The translations under genes and the position numbers were made by a program. The notes under the pieces were generated by a model, which did no database searches, was not told the origin of the DNA, and saw only the letters and a list, made by a program, of their open reading frames with translations. Of a stretch of 64,000 nt of DNA, positions 8,112 to 20,100 are shown in pieces (position 1 is the stretch's first letter; each line of letters opens with the position of its first letter). The stretch lies in assembly GCF_033546935.1 (NCBI RefSeq), contig NZ_CP137854.1:3410001-3474000 (forward strand), in the 5' to 3' direction. The stretch comes from Xylophilus sp. GOD-11R (GTDB lineage: Bacteria; Pseudomonadota; Gammaproteobacteria; Burkholderiales; Burkholderiaceae_C).

Positions 8112-9401
8112 ATGAACACCGAATCCATCCCCCGCCACAGCGTCGTCGTCGTCGGCGGCGGCCAGGCCGGCCTGTCGGTCAGCTACTTCCTGCGCGAGCA
8201 GGGCACCGACCACGCCATCTTCGAAAAGCACCGCGCCATGCACACCTGGCGCACGCAGCGCTGGGACAACTTCTGTCTGGTCACGCCCAACTGGCAATGC
8301 GCCCTGCCCGGCCATCCCTATGCAGGCGACGACCCGCACGGCTTCATGAAGAAGGACCAGATCACCGACTACCTCGACGGCTTTCGCGCCAAGCTCGCGC
8401 CGCCCATCCACGAAGGCGTGGCGGTGCAGAGCATTCGCCAGGAAGGCGATCTGTTCCGGGTGCGCAGCAGCCAGGGCGAATGCCTGGCCGAACAGGTCGT
8501 CGTGGCCTCGGGCGGCTACCACCAGCCGATCGTGCCGCGCCTGGCCGAGCGGCTGCCGGCTTCCATCACCCAGATCCATTCGGCCGATTACAAGAATGCC
8601 GCGCAGCTGCCGCCCGGCAAGGTGCTGGTGGTGGGCTCGGGCCAGAGCGGCGCGCAGATCGCCGAAGACCTGCACCTGGCCGGCCGCGAGGTGGTGCTGG
8701 CCATCGGCGAGGCGCCGCGCTGTGCCCGTTTCTACCGGGGCCGCGACGTGGTCGACTGGCTGGCCGACATGGGCTACTACCGCATGTCGGTGGACCAGCA
8801 CCCGCTGCGCGAAGGCGTGCGCGACAACACCAACCACTACGTCACCGGCCGCGACGGCGGCCGCGACATCGACCTGCGCCGCTTCGCCCTGGAGGGCATG
8901 GAGCTCTACGGCCAGCTCGACGCGCTGGAGGGCGACACCCTGCGTTTTCGGCCCACGCTCGCCGCCAGCCTCGACAGCGCCGACCGCACCTACAACGGCA
9001 TCAACGCGGCGATCGACAAATACATCGCCGAGCAGGGCATCGAGGCCGGCGAGCCTTCGATCTACGAGCCGCTGTGGGCGCCGGCCGCTGAGCGCGAGGC
9101 CCTGCCGCTGGCCGACTCGGGCATCGGCTCGGTGGTCTGGTGCATCGGCTTCGCACCCGACTTCCGCTGGCTCGACGCGCCGGTCTTCAACGGCCAGGGC
9201 CATCCGGTGCACGAACGCGGCGTGACCCAGGTGCCGGGCCTGTATTTCATCGGCCTGCCCTGGCTGCACACCTGGGGCTCGGGCCGCTTCTCGGGCGTGG
9301 CGGCCGACGCCGCCCATGTGGCCGATCGCATCGCCCGACGCCGCGAAGCGCTGCACCCGGAACTGATCGCGGCGCGCGAGGCCGAGGCGTCGCCGGCCTG
9401 A
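8112..9401 (+). CDS. nitH: MSMEG_0569 family flavin-dependent oxidoreductase
   Basis: 429 residues, start supported by AGGAGA eleven bases upstream. An N-terminal FAD dinucleotide loop [11 protein letters not shown] and a second nucleotide loop [15 protein letters not shown] (NADPH) are in the order seen in flavin-containing and Baeyer-Villiger-type monooxygenases (YhhW/CzcO-like). The C-terminal [19 protein letters not shown] closes the FAD site. It would use NADPH and oxygen on an N- or C-containing substrate in the pathway. This is the last of the standard Nit1C genes; two further genes follow without a terminator. Confidence 0.9.
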   Translation: MNTESIPRHSVVVVGGGQAGLSVSYFLREQGTDHAIFEKHRAMHTWRTQRWDNFCLVTPNWQCALPGHPYAGDDPHGFMKKDQITDYLDGFRAKLAPPIHEGVAVQSIRQEGDLFRVRSSQGECLAEQVVVASGGYHQPIVPRLAERLPASITQIHSADYKNAAQLPPGKVLVVGSGQSGAQIAEDLHLAGREVVLAIGEAPRCARFYRGRDVVDWLADMGYYRMSVDQHPLREGVRDNTNHYVTGRDGGRDIDLRRFALEGMELYGQLDALEGDTLRFRPTLAASLDSADRTYNGINAAIDKYIAEQGIEAGEPSIYEPLWAPAAEREALPLADSGIGSVVWCIGFAPDFRWLDAPVFNGQGHPVHERGVTQVPGLYFIGLPWLHTWGSGRFSGVAADAAHVADRIARRREALHPELIAAREAEASPA

Positions 9402-9418
9402 GAGACAAGCTCACCTTC

Positions 9419-10293
9419 ATGCAAGACCTCGCCCCCGACACCACCGATCGCTGGTCCACGCCGACCGATGCCGCGCCGTCCGGCGTGGCCCGGCCCTGGT
9501 CGGGCGCCACCACCGTCACCCTGGGCATGCCCCAGCTCGACGGCTGCGGGCTGTCGGAAACCTGGCTGCAGAAGACCTGCGGCGCAGCGCACTGGCGCGG
9601 GCTCGAAGCCCATCTCGGCCGCCCGGCGCAGGACTGGCGCGACGCCAGCGGCCGGCGGGTGTATGCGGCCTTCGGCATCGTGCGACTGCGCGCCGCGCGG
9701 CTGGCCAAGGCCGTAGAAGGCGAGCGTCTGCGCATCGCCAGCACGCTGGCCGCCGTGGGCCGGTCGCAAGCCTGGAGCCGGCACCGCCTGAGCACACGCG
9801 GCGAGCGCATCGGCGAGCTGGAGATGCTGTCGGTCTTCATCGGCCGGGGCGACGACGGCTCCAATCGCTCGGTGCGCCGGGTGAGCATGCGCGACGAGGC
9901 AGCCGCCGAGCCAACGGGCGCACGCGCTGTGGCCGACCATGCCCGCGCCTGGCGCGCATCGCTGGCGCAACCGGTGCCGGCGGCAGAGCCGTATCGCACC
10001 GTGCGCTGGCTCGCCTGCCCCCGCAACGACTTCAATGGCGCCGGCCTCGTCTACTTTTGCCACTTCACCGCCTGGGCCGACCGGGCGCTGTCCGGCTGGC
10101 ATCTGCTCGGTGCCGGGCAGCGGGTGGTCGAGCGCGAATGCCTGTTCCTCGGCAACCTCGACCCAGGCGAAGAAGTGGAGCTCGCGCTGCGGGCCGACCA
10201 GCCGACGGCCACCGGTGGTTGTCTGGAAGTCGGCATCCGCTGCACCCGCCACGACCGCCTGCTGGCCGTGGTGCGCACCACCTGGGAGCTCGC

Positions 10294-10297
<4 letters not shown>
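9419..10297 (+). CDS. LnmK-like (Pnap_2097 family) double hot-dog biosynthetic protein
   Basis: 292 residues, starting 17 bases after the MSMEG_0569 stop. Two hot-dog-like halves are visible: [20 protein letters not shown] near residues 35-55 and [21 protein letters not shown] near 200-220. This resembles LnmK, the leinamycin bifunctional enzyme that decarboxylates methylmalonyl-CoA and transfers propionyl to a carrier protein, and the related Pnap_2097 family. The stop overlaps the mutase start by ATGA at 10294, so it is coupled with a protein whose product would be its substrate. Acyltransferase or decarboxylase activity is inferred; no acyl carrier protein is seen nearby. Confidence 0.72.
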
Positions 10298-12498
<2,201 letters not shown>

Positions 12499-12541
12499 GG
12501 CTCTGCGGCCCGACAAGCCCCTTCGGCCGACAAGAGAGTGC

Positions 12542-12820
12542 TCAAGTCCGGCGAGAAATTGCCGAAAATGAGGGCAGGTTCTCCAAGACTTGGCCCTCGT
12601 GCTCAACGCACGGGGGCTTTTTTTTGCCGGCCAGTCGCCGCCAGAAGGGCGTCAGCGGCAGCATCACGCCGGTCACGCCGACGAGGCACCAGGTCGACAC
12701 GGAAAAATCGCCGACACGGTCTCGCAGGGAGCCGACCGGCAACGGCCCAGCGGTGGCGACCAGATAGCCGACGGTCATGACGAAAGCATTCCACTGGTTC
12801 GTGGTGCTCAAGTCGACTCC
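12542..12820 (-). pseudogene. C-terminal remnant of an MFS permease (CynX-like)
   Basis: On the minus strand about 90 codons read WNAFVMTVGYLVATAGPLP, then GSLRDRVGDF and a hydrophobic segment ending MLPLTPFWRR. This is the shape of the last two transmembrane helices and intervening loop of an MFS permease, closest in style to cyanate/nitrate-type CynX proteins. The rest of the transporter is absent upstream and no proper start exists, so I call it a decayed fragment. The 3' end overlaps the Nit1C terminator. Besides this and the terminator, the gap 12499-13024 shows nothing I can name. Confidence 0.5.
12593..12625 (+). terminator. Rho-independent terminator of the Nit1C operon
   Basis: GCCCTCGTG, loop CTCAACG, CACGGGGGC form a nine-pair stem with one G-T pair, followed by eight T. 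It lies about 95 bases after the mutase stop, and no terminator-like hairpin is seen inside the upstream operon except the repeat at 2687. Confidence 0.85.
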
Positions 12821-13024
12821 CTGCGCCCGCGATCCAGGCGTGGCGCCGAACATAGGCCAAGGGCGCGCGTGCCTCCGACAAGGCAGATGACGTATGGGTG
12901 CCGCGGTCGAACGGCTGCGCGCCGGCATCGAAAGGCGTCGCCGGCAGCGCCCCGGGAATGTCCGCGAGCCGCCAGACGCACCCTCTGGCACAGTGGGCAG
13001 CCCTGTCTCACCAAGCCACCGGCC

Positions 13025-13888
13025 ATGACATCGCCCCGCTTCGCATCACTTCCTCCGTTTCCTCGCCTCCCCGACCGCCGACTGGCCACCGCCGCCCTGC
13101 TGCTGCCCTTGCTCGCCGCCTGCGCCGGGCCGTCGACGCCCCGCGGGGCCGGCTTCCAGGCCACGCCCGAGGCCATCGCTGCCCTGGCGCCGACCGGGCG
13201 GCTGCGCGCGTCGATCAATCTCGGCAACCCGGTGCTCGCCGGCCGCGACAAGGCCAGCGGCGAACTCTCGGGCGTGTCGGTGGACCTGGCGCGCGAACTC
13301 GCCCGCCGCCTGGGGGTGCCGCTGGATCTCTTGGCAGTGGACTCGGCCGGCCGTTCGGTGGAGGTGGTGCGCGGCGGCGGCGCCGACATCGGTTTCTTCG
13401 CCATCGACCCGCTGCGCGGCGAGGGCGTGGACTTCACTGCCGCCTACGTGGTGATCGAAGGTGCCTATCTGGTGCGCAACGATTCGCCGCTCATCGCCAA
13501 CGACCAGGTCGACCGCGAGGGCCGCACCGTGGCGGTCGGCAAGGGCAGCGCCTACGATCTGTTCCTGACCCGCGAGATAAAGCGCGCGACGCTGGTGCGC
13601 ACGCCGACCTCGCCGATGGTGGTGGACCAGTTCATGAGCCAGCGGCTCGACGTGGCCGCCGGCGTGCGCCAGCAGCTCGAAGCCGATGCCCGTCGCGTCG
13701 GTGGCGTGCGCCTGTTGCCGGGCCGATTCATGGTGATCGAGCAGGCGATGGGCGTACCGGCGGGCCGGCCGCCGCTGGCGCGCGAGGCGCTGCGCCGTTA
13801 TGTGGAAGAGATGAAGGCGAGCGGCTTCGTCGCCCGGGCGCTGGAGCGGCACCGCATCGACGGCGCGCAGGTGGCGCCGCCGGCCTGA
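13025..13888 (+). CDS. Family 3 solute-binding lipoprotein of an ABC transporter
   Basis: 287 residues. The N-terminus has a hydrophobic stretch ending in the lipobox LAAC, so the mature protein should be a lipid-anchored periplasmic (inner- or outer-membrane) binding protein. The body (TGRLRASINLGNPVL, GVSVDLARELARRLG, GGADIGFFAIDPLRGEGVDFT) is the bacterial extracellular solute-binding family 3 fold, typical for polar amino acids. No permease or ATPase gene is adjacent; it faces hglS with a 10-base gap. It may supply an unlinked transporter. The ligand is not inferable. Confidence 0.8.
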   Translation: MTSPRFASLPPFPRLPDRRLATAALLLPLLAACAGPSTPRGAGFQATPEAIAALAPTGRLRASINLGNPVLAGRDKASGELSGVSVDLARELARRLGVPLDLLAVDSAGRSVEVVRGGGADIGFFAIDPLRGEGVDFTAAYVVIEGAYLVRNDSPLIANDQVDREGRTVAVGKGSAYDLFLTREIKRATLVRTPTSPMVVDQFMSQRLDVAAGVRQQLEADARRVGGVRLLPGRFMVIEQAMGVPAGRPPLAREALRRYVEEMKASGFVARALERHRIDGAQVAPPA

Positions 13889-13898
13889 GGGATCGGCC

Positions 13899-15290
13899 TC
13901 AGGCGGCCTGGGTCGACGTCGCCTCGGCGCCTGCGAGCCGGGCCAGTGCTGCCTGCAGCGACTGCTGCTCGGTGGCTTCGTAGAGCGCGAACTCGTCGGC
14001 GACCGGCGCGCCGAGGTCGCGTTCGAACGCGCCCCGGTTGCCGCCGCCGTCGTAGGCCGCCTGGCCTTCCGAGCCCAGGTTGGAGCGGAAGATGCCGGCC
14101 GCGCTCACCGGCAGGAAATCTTCGTAGATCAGCGGCTCGATGGCCAGCCAGCCTCCGGCCAGCAATTCGGCGGCCGATTGGCCGGGCGCGGGCCGCTCGC
14201 GCGACGCCAGGCGCTCGGCCGGCACCTGCCAACGCACGTAGGCCAGGCCTTCGCTGTGCAGCGTGGCGAGGTCGTCAGGGAAGGCGGCGAACGTTTCGGC
14301 CAGCGCCCGGCCCTTGTCCGGCGCCGTCTTGCCGGCCTCGCGCGACTGCTGCAGCAGCGCGTCGTAGCGCTCGCGGCCGGCGGGGGTGAGCGCGCAGCCG
14401 CGCTGCTCGATCTCGCCGAAGCGCGCGGTGTGGGTGCCGTCGCCCTGGGCGCCGACGAAGCGGATCGGCTCTTCCAGCGCCAGAAAGCTCGTCTGCCGCA
14501 GCAGGATCGGGCAGCCGCGCCGCGGCGGGCCTTCGATGGAATCCTTGGCCTTCATGCCCCGGCCGTGCATGGCGGCCTGGGCGGCGTCGATGTCGAGCAC
14601 GCGGGGCGTGAGGTGGTTGATGTGCGGCCCCTTGAAGCACACCACGTCGGCGATCAGCGGATGCTTGGAGCGCAGCTCGCGGTAGGTGTCGGCGTCGACC
14701 GTGGCGTCGTGGTGCCAGCGGAAGGTCTCCAGCGCCTGGGCGACGAACTCGGCCGCCTGCGCGGCGTCGAGGCCGCCCTCGCGCTCGGCGATGGCGATGA
14801 GCGCACGGCAGCGTGCGGTGTAGATGTCGCGTCGCTCCAGGATGGCGGCGGCACGTTCGCGCAGGGCGACATCGTCGATCAGGTCCAGGCGCAGCAGCGA
14901 GGTGAACACCCGGAACGGGTTGCGGCGCAGCGAGGCCTCGTCGGTGGTGCGGAAGGCGGTGGCGTGCACCGGCACGCCCGCCACCGACAGGTCGTAGTAG
15001 CCGACCGGCACCATGCCCATCACCGCGAACAGGCGGCGCATGGTGGCGAGCTCTTCGGCCGTGCCCAGGCGGATCGCGCCGTGGCGCTCCACGCCCAGGC
15101 GCTGACGTTCCTCGTCGGCGTGGGGGCCGGTGCTGAGCGGGCCGTCGCGGCGGATCACCTCGGCGTTGATGTCGGCCACCAGCTCCAGCAGGGTGCCGTA
15201 TTGGGGCACTTCGGTTTTGTACATGTCCGAGAGCGCGCGCGAGAAAGCGGCACGGACGTCGTCGGGATGGAGCTTGGTGGCGGTGTTCAT
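13899..15290 (-). CDS. hglS: 2-oxoadipate dioxygenase/decarboxylase
   Basis: 463 residues, the normal length for the HglS/YdcJ (former DUF1338) family. The Fe(II) enzyme converts 2-oxoadipate to D-2-hydroxyglutarate in D-lysine/2-aminoadipate catabolism. His70 and Arg74 (VERHGAIRLG), His226 (GPHINHLTPR) and a Glu in FGEIEQRG near 293 fall at the positions known for metal and substrate binding in the Pseudomonas putida enzyme. It is divergent from a LysR gene across a 172-base gap with a perfect inverted repeat. YdiJ, encoded about 2 kb away, would consume its product. Confidence 0.9.
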   Translation of the reverse strand: MNTATKLHPDDVRAAFSRALSDMYKTEVPQYGTLLELVADINAEVIRRDGPLSTGPHADEERQRLGVERHGAIRLGTAEELATMRRLFAVMGMVPVGYYDLSVAGVPVHATAFRTTDEASLRRNPFRVFTSLLRLDLIDDVALRERAAAILERRDIYTARCRALIAIAEREGGLDAAQAAEFVAQALETFRWHHDATVDADTYRELRSKHPLIADVVCFKGPHINHLTPRVLDIDAAQAAMHGRGMKAKDSIEGPPRRGCPILLRQTSFLALEEPIRFVGAQGDGTHTARFGEIEQRGCALTPAGRERYDALLQQSREAGKTAPDKGRALAETFAAFPDDLATLHSEGLAYVRWQVPAERLASRERPAPGQSAAELLAGGWLAIEPLIYEDFLPVSAAGIFRSNLGSEGQAAYDGGGNRGAFERDLGAPVADEFALYEATEQQSLQAALARLAGAEATSTQAA

Positions 15291-15366
15291 GGTGGGCGAG
15301 CGCGGTCGGCTGGAAATCTGCGCACTATCGCAGCGGCCGAGCCTTTGCGATAGCGAGGAATCGGAA

Positions 15367-15395
15367 GAACTTCATGCACCACCAGCATGAAGTTC
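15367..15395. promoter_or_regulatory. Perfect 11-bp inverted repeat, candidate LysR operator
   Basis: GAACTTCATGC, seven-base spacer ACCACCA, GCATGAAGTTC. It sits in the hglS-lysR intergenic region, 77 bases upstream of hglS and 67 bases upstream of the LysR gene. LysR proteins bind interrupted dyads in such divergent promoters. The spacing is consistent with a dimer site, but the exact T-N11-A core is not clear. Confidence 0.6.
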
Positions 15396-15462
15396 CCGCC
15401 GGATCCGTGGCCTGTACGATGCTCGACCCCACGAAAGCACCACCGGGTAATGCCCGCACCGC

Positions 15463-16389
15463 ATGATGTACAAACGCGAACTGCTGCCGCCCACCACTTG
15501 GCTGATGGCCTTCGAAAGCACCGCCCGCCACGGCAGCATCTCGCGCGCGGCGCAGGAGCTACACCTCACGCAGAGCGCGGTGTCGCGGCAGGTGGCGCAG
15601 CTCGAGGACCAGCTCGGCTGCGCCCTCTTCCACCGGGTGCGCCAGCGCGTGCTGCTCACCGACGCCGGCCGCATCTACGCCGCCGAGCTGCGCCAGCACT
15701 TCGACGCCCTCTCGGCCGCCACGCAGCGGGCGATGACCTTCGGCGGCACCGGTGAGGTGCTAGAGCTCGCCGTGCTGCCGACCTTCGGCACCGAGTGGCT
15801 GATTCCGCGCATGCCGGGGTTCGCGCGGGCGCATCCGGACGTCACGGTGAACTTCTCCACCCGCTCCGAGCCTTTCGACTTCGAGCGCGAGCCCTTCGAC
15901 GCGGCGATCCATTTCGGCGACGACTTCTGGCCCGGCGCCAGCTGCGACTATCTGATGCGCGAAGCAGTGGTGCCGGTGTGCAGCCCGGCTTTTCGCGCGG
16001 AACACGGGCTGCGGCAGCCGGCCGATCTCGCCGGCGTGCGGCTGTTGCAGCAGGCTTCGCGGCCATCGCAGTGGGGCGACTGGTTCGCCCAGGCCGGGGT
16101 CGAGGCGAACGACGCGATGCGCGGCCCGCGATTCGAGCAGTTCTCCATGCTGGCGCAGGCCGCTGCCAGCGGGCTGGGTGTGGCGCTGGTCTCGCGCCTG
16201 CTGGTGTCTGACCTGCTGCAGAGCGGCCGGCTGGAGGTGCTGTTCGACCAGGCCTTGCGCTCGGACGCTGCCTATTGGTTCGTCATGCCCGAATCACGGG
16301 CCAGCGAGCCGCTGGTGCTGGCTTTCCGGCGCTGGTTGCTGGACGAAGCCGCCGCATCGGCCGGTGACGACCCCGCCGACGCCGGCTGA
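15463..16389 (+). CDS. LysR family regulator (GcvA-like), divergent from hglS
   Basis: 308 residues. The N-terminal winged helix (SISRAAQELHLTQSAVSRQVAQLEDQ) is followed by an effector domain with the GcvA-type features FDAAIHFGDDFWPG and GLGVALVSRLLVSDLL. It probably responds to a lysine-pathway intermediate and controls hglS; the shared promoter and dyad support this, and the ligand is inference. Two adjacent ATG codons (15463 and 15466) could start it. Its last 118 bases overlap the 3' end of the converging GntR gene. Confidence 0.88.
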   Translation: MMYKRELLPPTTWLMAFESTARHGSISRAAQELHLTQSAVSRQVAQLEDQLGCALFHRVRQRVLLTDAGRIYAAELRQHFDALSAATQRAMTFGGTGEVLELAVLPTFGTEWLIPRMPGFARAHPDVTVNFSTRSEPFDFEREPFDAAIHFGDDFWPGASCDYLMREAVVPVCSPAFRAEHGLRQPADLAGVRLLQQASRPSQWGDWFAQAGVEANDAMRGPRFEQFSMLAQAAASGLGVALVSRLLVSDLLQSGRLEVLFDQALRSDAAYWFVMPESRASEPLVLAFRRWLLDEAAASAGDDPADAG

Positions 16390-17072
16390 TCGGCCAGCCG
16401 CCGGGACGCGGAACGGATGTGGCGCTGAATCGCCTGTTCGGCCGCCGCCGCGTCACCGTCGGCGATGGCCTGGTACACCGCCCGGTGTTCGTCCTGCGCC
16501 TGCTGGGACAGGCCATCGTCGCGTGCGCTGCGGCTGCGCGACACGTCGATCGCCACCGCATAGAAGCTGCGCAGATAGGCCATGAACATGCCGTAGTGGC
16601 GGTTGCCGGTGGCCTCGGCGATGGTGCGGTGAAACTCCAGGTCGGCCTCGCTGCCGCTGGTGCCGGCGGCCAGCGCCTCGGCCATGTCGTCGAGGCAACG
16701 CTTGAGTCGTTCCAGCTGCGCCGGCGTGCGACGTGTGGCGGCCAGGGCGGCCGCCGTCCCTTCAACGCCCAGACGCAGCTCGGCCAGCTCCAGGATGCTT
16801 TCGGTCGATTGCGCCGACGGTGCCTCGAAGCGGAACGGCGTGCGCGCCGAAGTCGCCAGCACGAAGCTGCCGCGCCCCTGCTGGGTATCGATCAGACCGT
16901 CGGATTTCATGCGCGCCATCGCCTCGCGCAACACGGTGCGGCTAACGCCGTAATGGCTGCAGAGCGCGGGCTCGGTCGGCAGTTTCGCGCCGACGGGGTA
17001 TCGGCCGGCGGCGATGTCTGCCGAAAAAGCCTGCACCAGCCGTTCCGGCAGGGAGGTGGAAACGAGGGTCAT
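16272..17072 (-). CDS. FadR-type GntR regulator, divergent from ydiJ
   Basis: 266 residues. N-terminal winged helix (AKLPTEPALCSHYGVSRTVLREAMARM) and an FCD effector domain (residues about 90-225) with the metal-site histidines in DLEFHRTIAEATGN and QDEHRAVYQAI. The final about 40 residues are a Ser/Ala-rich tail read through the antisense of the LysR gene. FCD regulators often sense hydroxy- or keto-acids; D-2-hydroxyglutarate or a relative is a reasonable but unproven effector. It is divergent from ydiJ with start codons about 30-50 bases apart, so one site could control both. Confidence 0.9.
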   Translation of the reverse strand: MTLVSTSLPERLVQAFSADIAAGRYPVGAKLPTEPALCSHYGVSRTVLREAMARMKSDGLIDTQQGRGSFVLATSARTPFRFEAPSAQSTESILELAELRLGVEGTAAALAATRRTPAQLERLKRCLDDMAEALAAGTSGSEADLEFHRTIAEATGNRHYGMFMAYLRSFYAVAIDVSRSRSARDDGLSQQAQDEHRAVYQAIADGDAAAAEQAIQRHIRSASRRLADQPASAGSSPADAAASSSNQRRKASTSGSLARDSGMTNQ

Positions 17073-17103
17073 GGGGCGAAGATACCGCAGGCAAACTCAT
17101 ACT

Positions 17104-20100
17104 ATGATCTTACGTATTATGAATATGAAGACGCCCACCGGCCATCTCCATCAGATCGCCCGTATTGATCCACCCGTACCCACGGCCACGCTCTACCGCG
17201 ACTTTCTGCTGGCGCTGCGGGCTGCCGGCTTTCGCGGCGAAATCGGCGATGCGCACGGCGAGCGCCTGGTGCTGGCCACCGACAACTCCATCTACCAGCG
17301 CCTGCCGCAGGCCGTGATCTACCCCAAAGACAGCACCGATGTGCAGCACCTGGCCCGGCTGATCGACCAGCCCGCCTGGCGCCGTATCGCCCTGGCACCG
17401 CGCGGCGGCGGCACCGGCACCAACGGCCAGTCGCTCACCGCCGGCATCGTGGTCGACCTGTCGCGCCACATGAACCGCATCCTGGAGATCGACCCCGCCG
17501 CCCGCCGGGTCCGCGCGCAGGCCGGCGTGGTGAAAGATCAGCTCAACGCCGCGCTGCGTCCGCACGGCCTGTTCTTCGCGCCGGAACTGTCCACCTCCAA
17601 CCGCGCCACCATCGGCGGCATGGTCAGCACCGACGCCAGCGGACAGGGCAGCTGCACCTACGGCAAGACCCGCGACCACGTGCTGGCGCTCGACTGCGTG
17701 CTGCCCGGCGGCGAGATGCTGCACAGCGAGGCCATCGACGATGCGACGCTGGCGCGCCTCTGCGCCCAGCCGGGCCGCGTCGGTGATGCATACCGCGCGG
17801 CCGAGAAGATCCAGCGCGAGCAGCAGACGCTCATCGACGCGGTGTTTCCGCCGCTCAACCGCTGCCTCACCGGCTACGACCTGGCGCACCTGCGCGAGGC
17901 CGACGGCCGTTTCAACCTCAACAGCGTGCTCTGCGGCTCCGAAGGCTCGCTCGGCTTCCTGGTGGAGGCCACGCTCAACGTGCTGCCGATCCCGAAGCAT
18001 TCGGTGCTGGTGAACATCCGCTACGCCGGCTTCATGGACGCGCTGCGCGATGCCCGCGCGCTGATGGCCCTGAAGCCGCTGTCGATCGAGACGGTGGATT
18101 CGCGCGTGCTGATGCTGGCCATGAACGACATCGTCTGGAACGGCGTGGCCGAATACTTTCCCGCCGACGAGCAACGACCCACGCGCGGCATCAACCTGGT
18201 GGAATTCAGCGGCGACGACGAGGCCGAGCTCCGCGCGCGGGTCGACGCATTCGTCGCCCACCTGCAGGCCGACCGGAGCGTGGAGCGCCTCGGCCACACC
18301 CTGGCCGCGGGCCATGCGGCGGTGGAGCGGGTGTATGCGATGCGCAAGCGTTCGGTCGGGCTGCTCGGCAATGTCGACGGCGAAGTGCGGCCGCAGCCTT
18401 TCGTCGAAGACACCGCCGTTCCGCCGGAGCACCTGGCCGACTACATCGCCGAGTTCCGCGCCCTGCTCGACGGCCACGGCCTCACCTACGGCATGTTCGG
18501 CCACGTCGACGCCGGCGTGCTGCACGTGCGCCCGTCGCTCGACATGAAAGACCCGGCACAGGCTGCGCTGGTGCGCCCCATCTCCGACGGCGTGGCCGCC
18601 CTCACCCGCAAGTACGGCGGGCTGCTGTGGGGCGAGCACGGCAAGGGCGTGCGTTCGGAATATTCGCCCGCCTTCTTCGGTGAGCTGTATCCGGCGCTGC
18701 AGTCGCTCAAGACCGCGTTCGATCCTTTCAACCAATTGAACCCCGGCAAGATCGCCACGCCGGCGGCCGGCGGCGGCACGCTGCTGAAGATCGACGAAGT
18801 GCCCCTGCGCGGCGAGGCCGACCGGCAGATCGACGAGCGGGTCTGGCAGTCCTACGGCGCGGCCATGCACTGCAACGGCAACGGTGCCTGCTACAACTTC
18901 GATCCCGACGACGCCATGTGCCCGTCGTGGAAAGCCACCCGCGAACGCATCCATTCGCCCAAGGGCCGGGCCTCGCTGATGCGCGAATGGCTGCGGCTGC
19001 AGGGCGCCGCCGGCATCGACGTGCTGGAAGCCCGACGCCGGCCGGCCTCGTTTCTGGCCAGCCTGCCCGCGCGCTGGCGCAACAGCCGCGCCCAGCGCGC
19101 GGGCACGCCGGACTTTTCGCACCAGGTGTACGACGCCATGGCCGGCTGCCTGGCCTGCAAGTCCTGCGCGGGGCAATGCCCGGTGAAGGTGAGCGTGCCG
19201 GAGTTCCGTTCGCGCTTCCTCCAGCTCTACCACCAGCGCTATCTGCGCCCGTTGAAGGACTACCTCATCGGCTCGCTCGAATCGACCGTGCCGTGGATGG
19301 CGCGGGCACCCTGGCTGTACAACAGGCTGATCGCTTCGGCGCCGGTCGCGCGCTGGCTCGAACACCACGCCGGCATGGTCGACAGCCCACTGCTCAGCCG
19401 CTACGACTTCGGCGCCACCCTGCGCCGCTGGCAGGTGCGCCCGGCCAGCGCCGCGACCTTGTCCGCGCTGTCGGCCGCGCAGCGCGCGCGCTCGGTGATC
19501 CTGGTGCAGGACGCCTTCACCCGGTATTTCGAGACGCCGCTGGCCGCCGCCTGGATCGAACTCGCCGCACGGCTGGGCTACACCGTGTACCTGGCGCCGT
19601 TCCGGCCCAACGGCAAGCCGCTGCAGGTGCAAGGCTTTCTGGCCGCCTTCGACCGCGCCGCCGGGCGCAATGCGGCGCAGCTGGCCGAGCTGGCCGCCTT
19701 CGGCATCGCGCTGGTCGGGCTGGATCCCGCGATGACGCTGGTCTACCGGCAGGAATACCGCAAGACCGAAAGCGCCGCCGCCTGCCCCCCGGTGCTGCTG
19801 CCCCAGGAATGGCTGGCCGAGGCATCGCTCGGGGAGGCGGTGTCTCCAGATAACGCCGCTTACGCCTTCCGCCTGCTGAGCCACTGCACCGAGAAGACCA
19901 CCACGCCGGCCAGCCCCGGCCAATGGAAGGCGGTGTTCGCCCGGTTCGGGCTGACGCTGTCGCTGCAGGCCAGCGGCTGCTGCGGCATGTCGGGCACCTA
20001 CGGCCACGAAACTCGCAACCGGCAGACCTCGGAGCGCATCTTCGAGCAGTCGTGGGGGCGCATCGTCGACGAGCGCACGGCCTCCGAAGAACTGCTGGCC

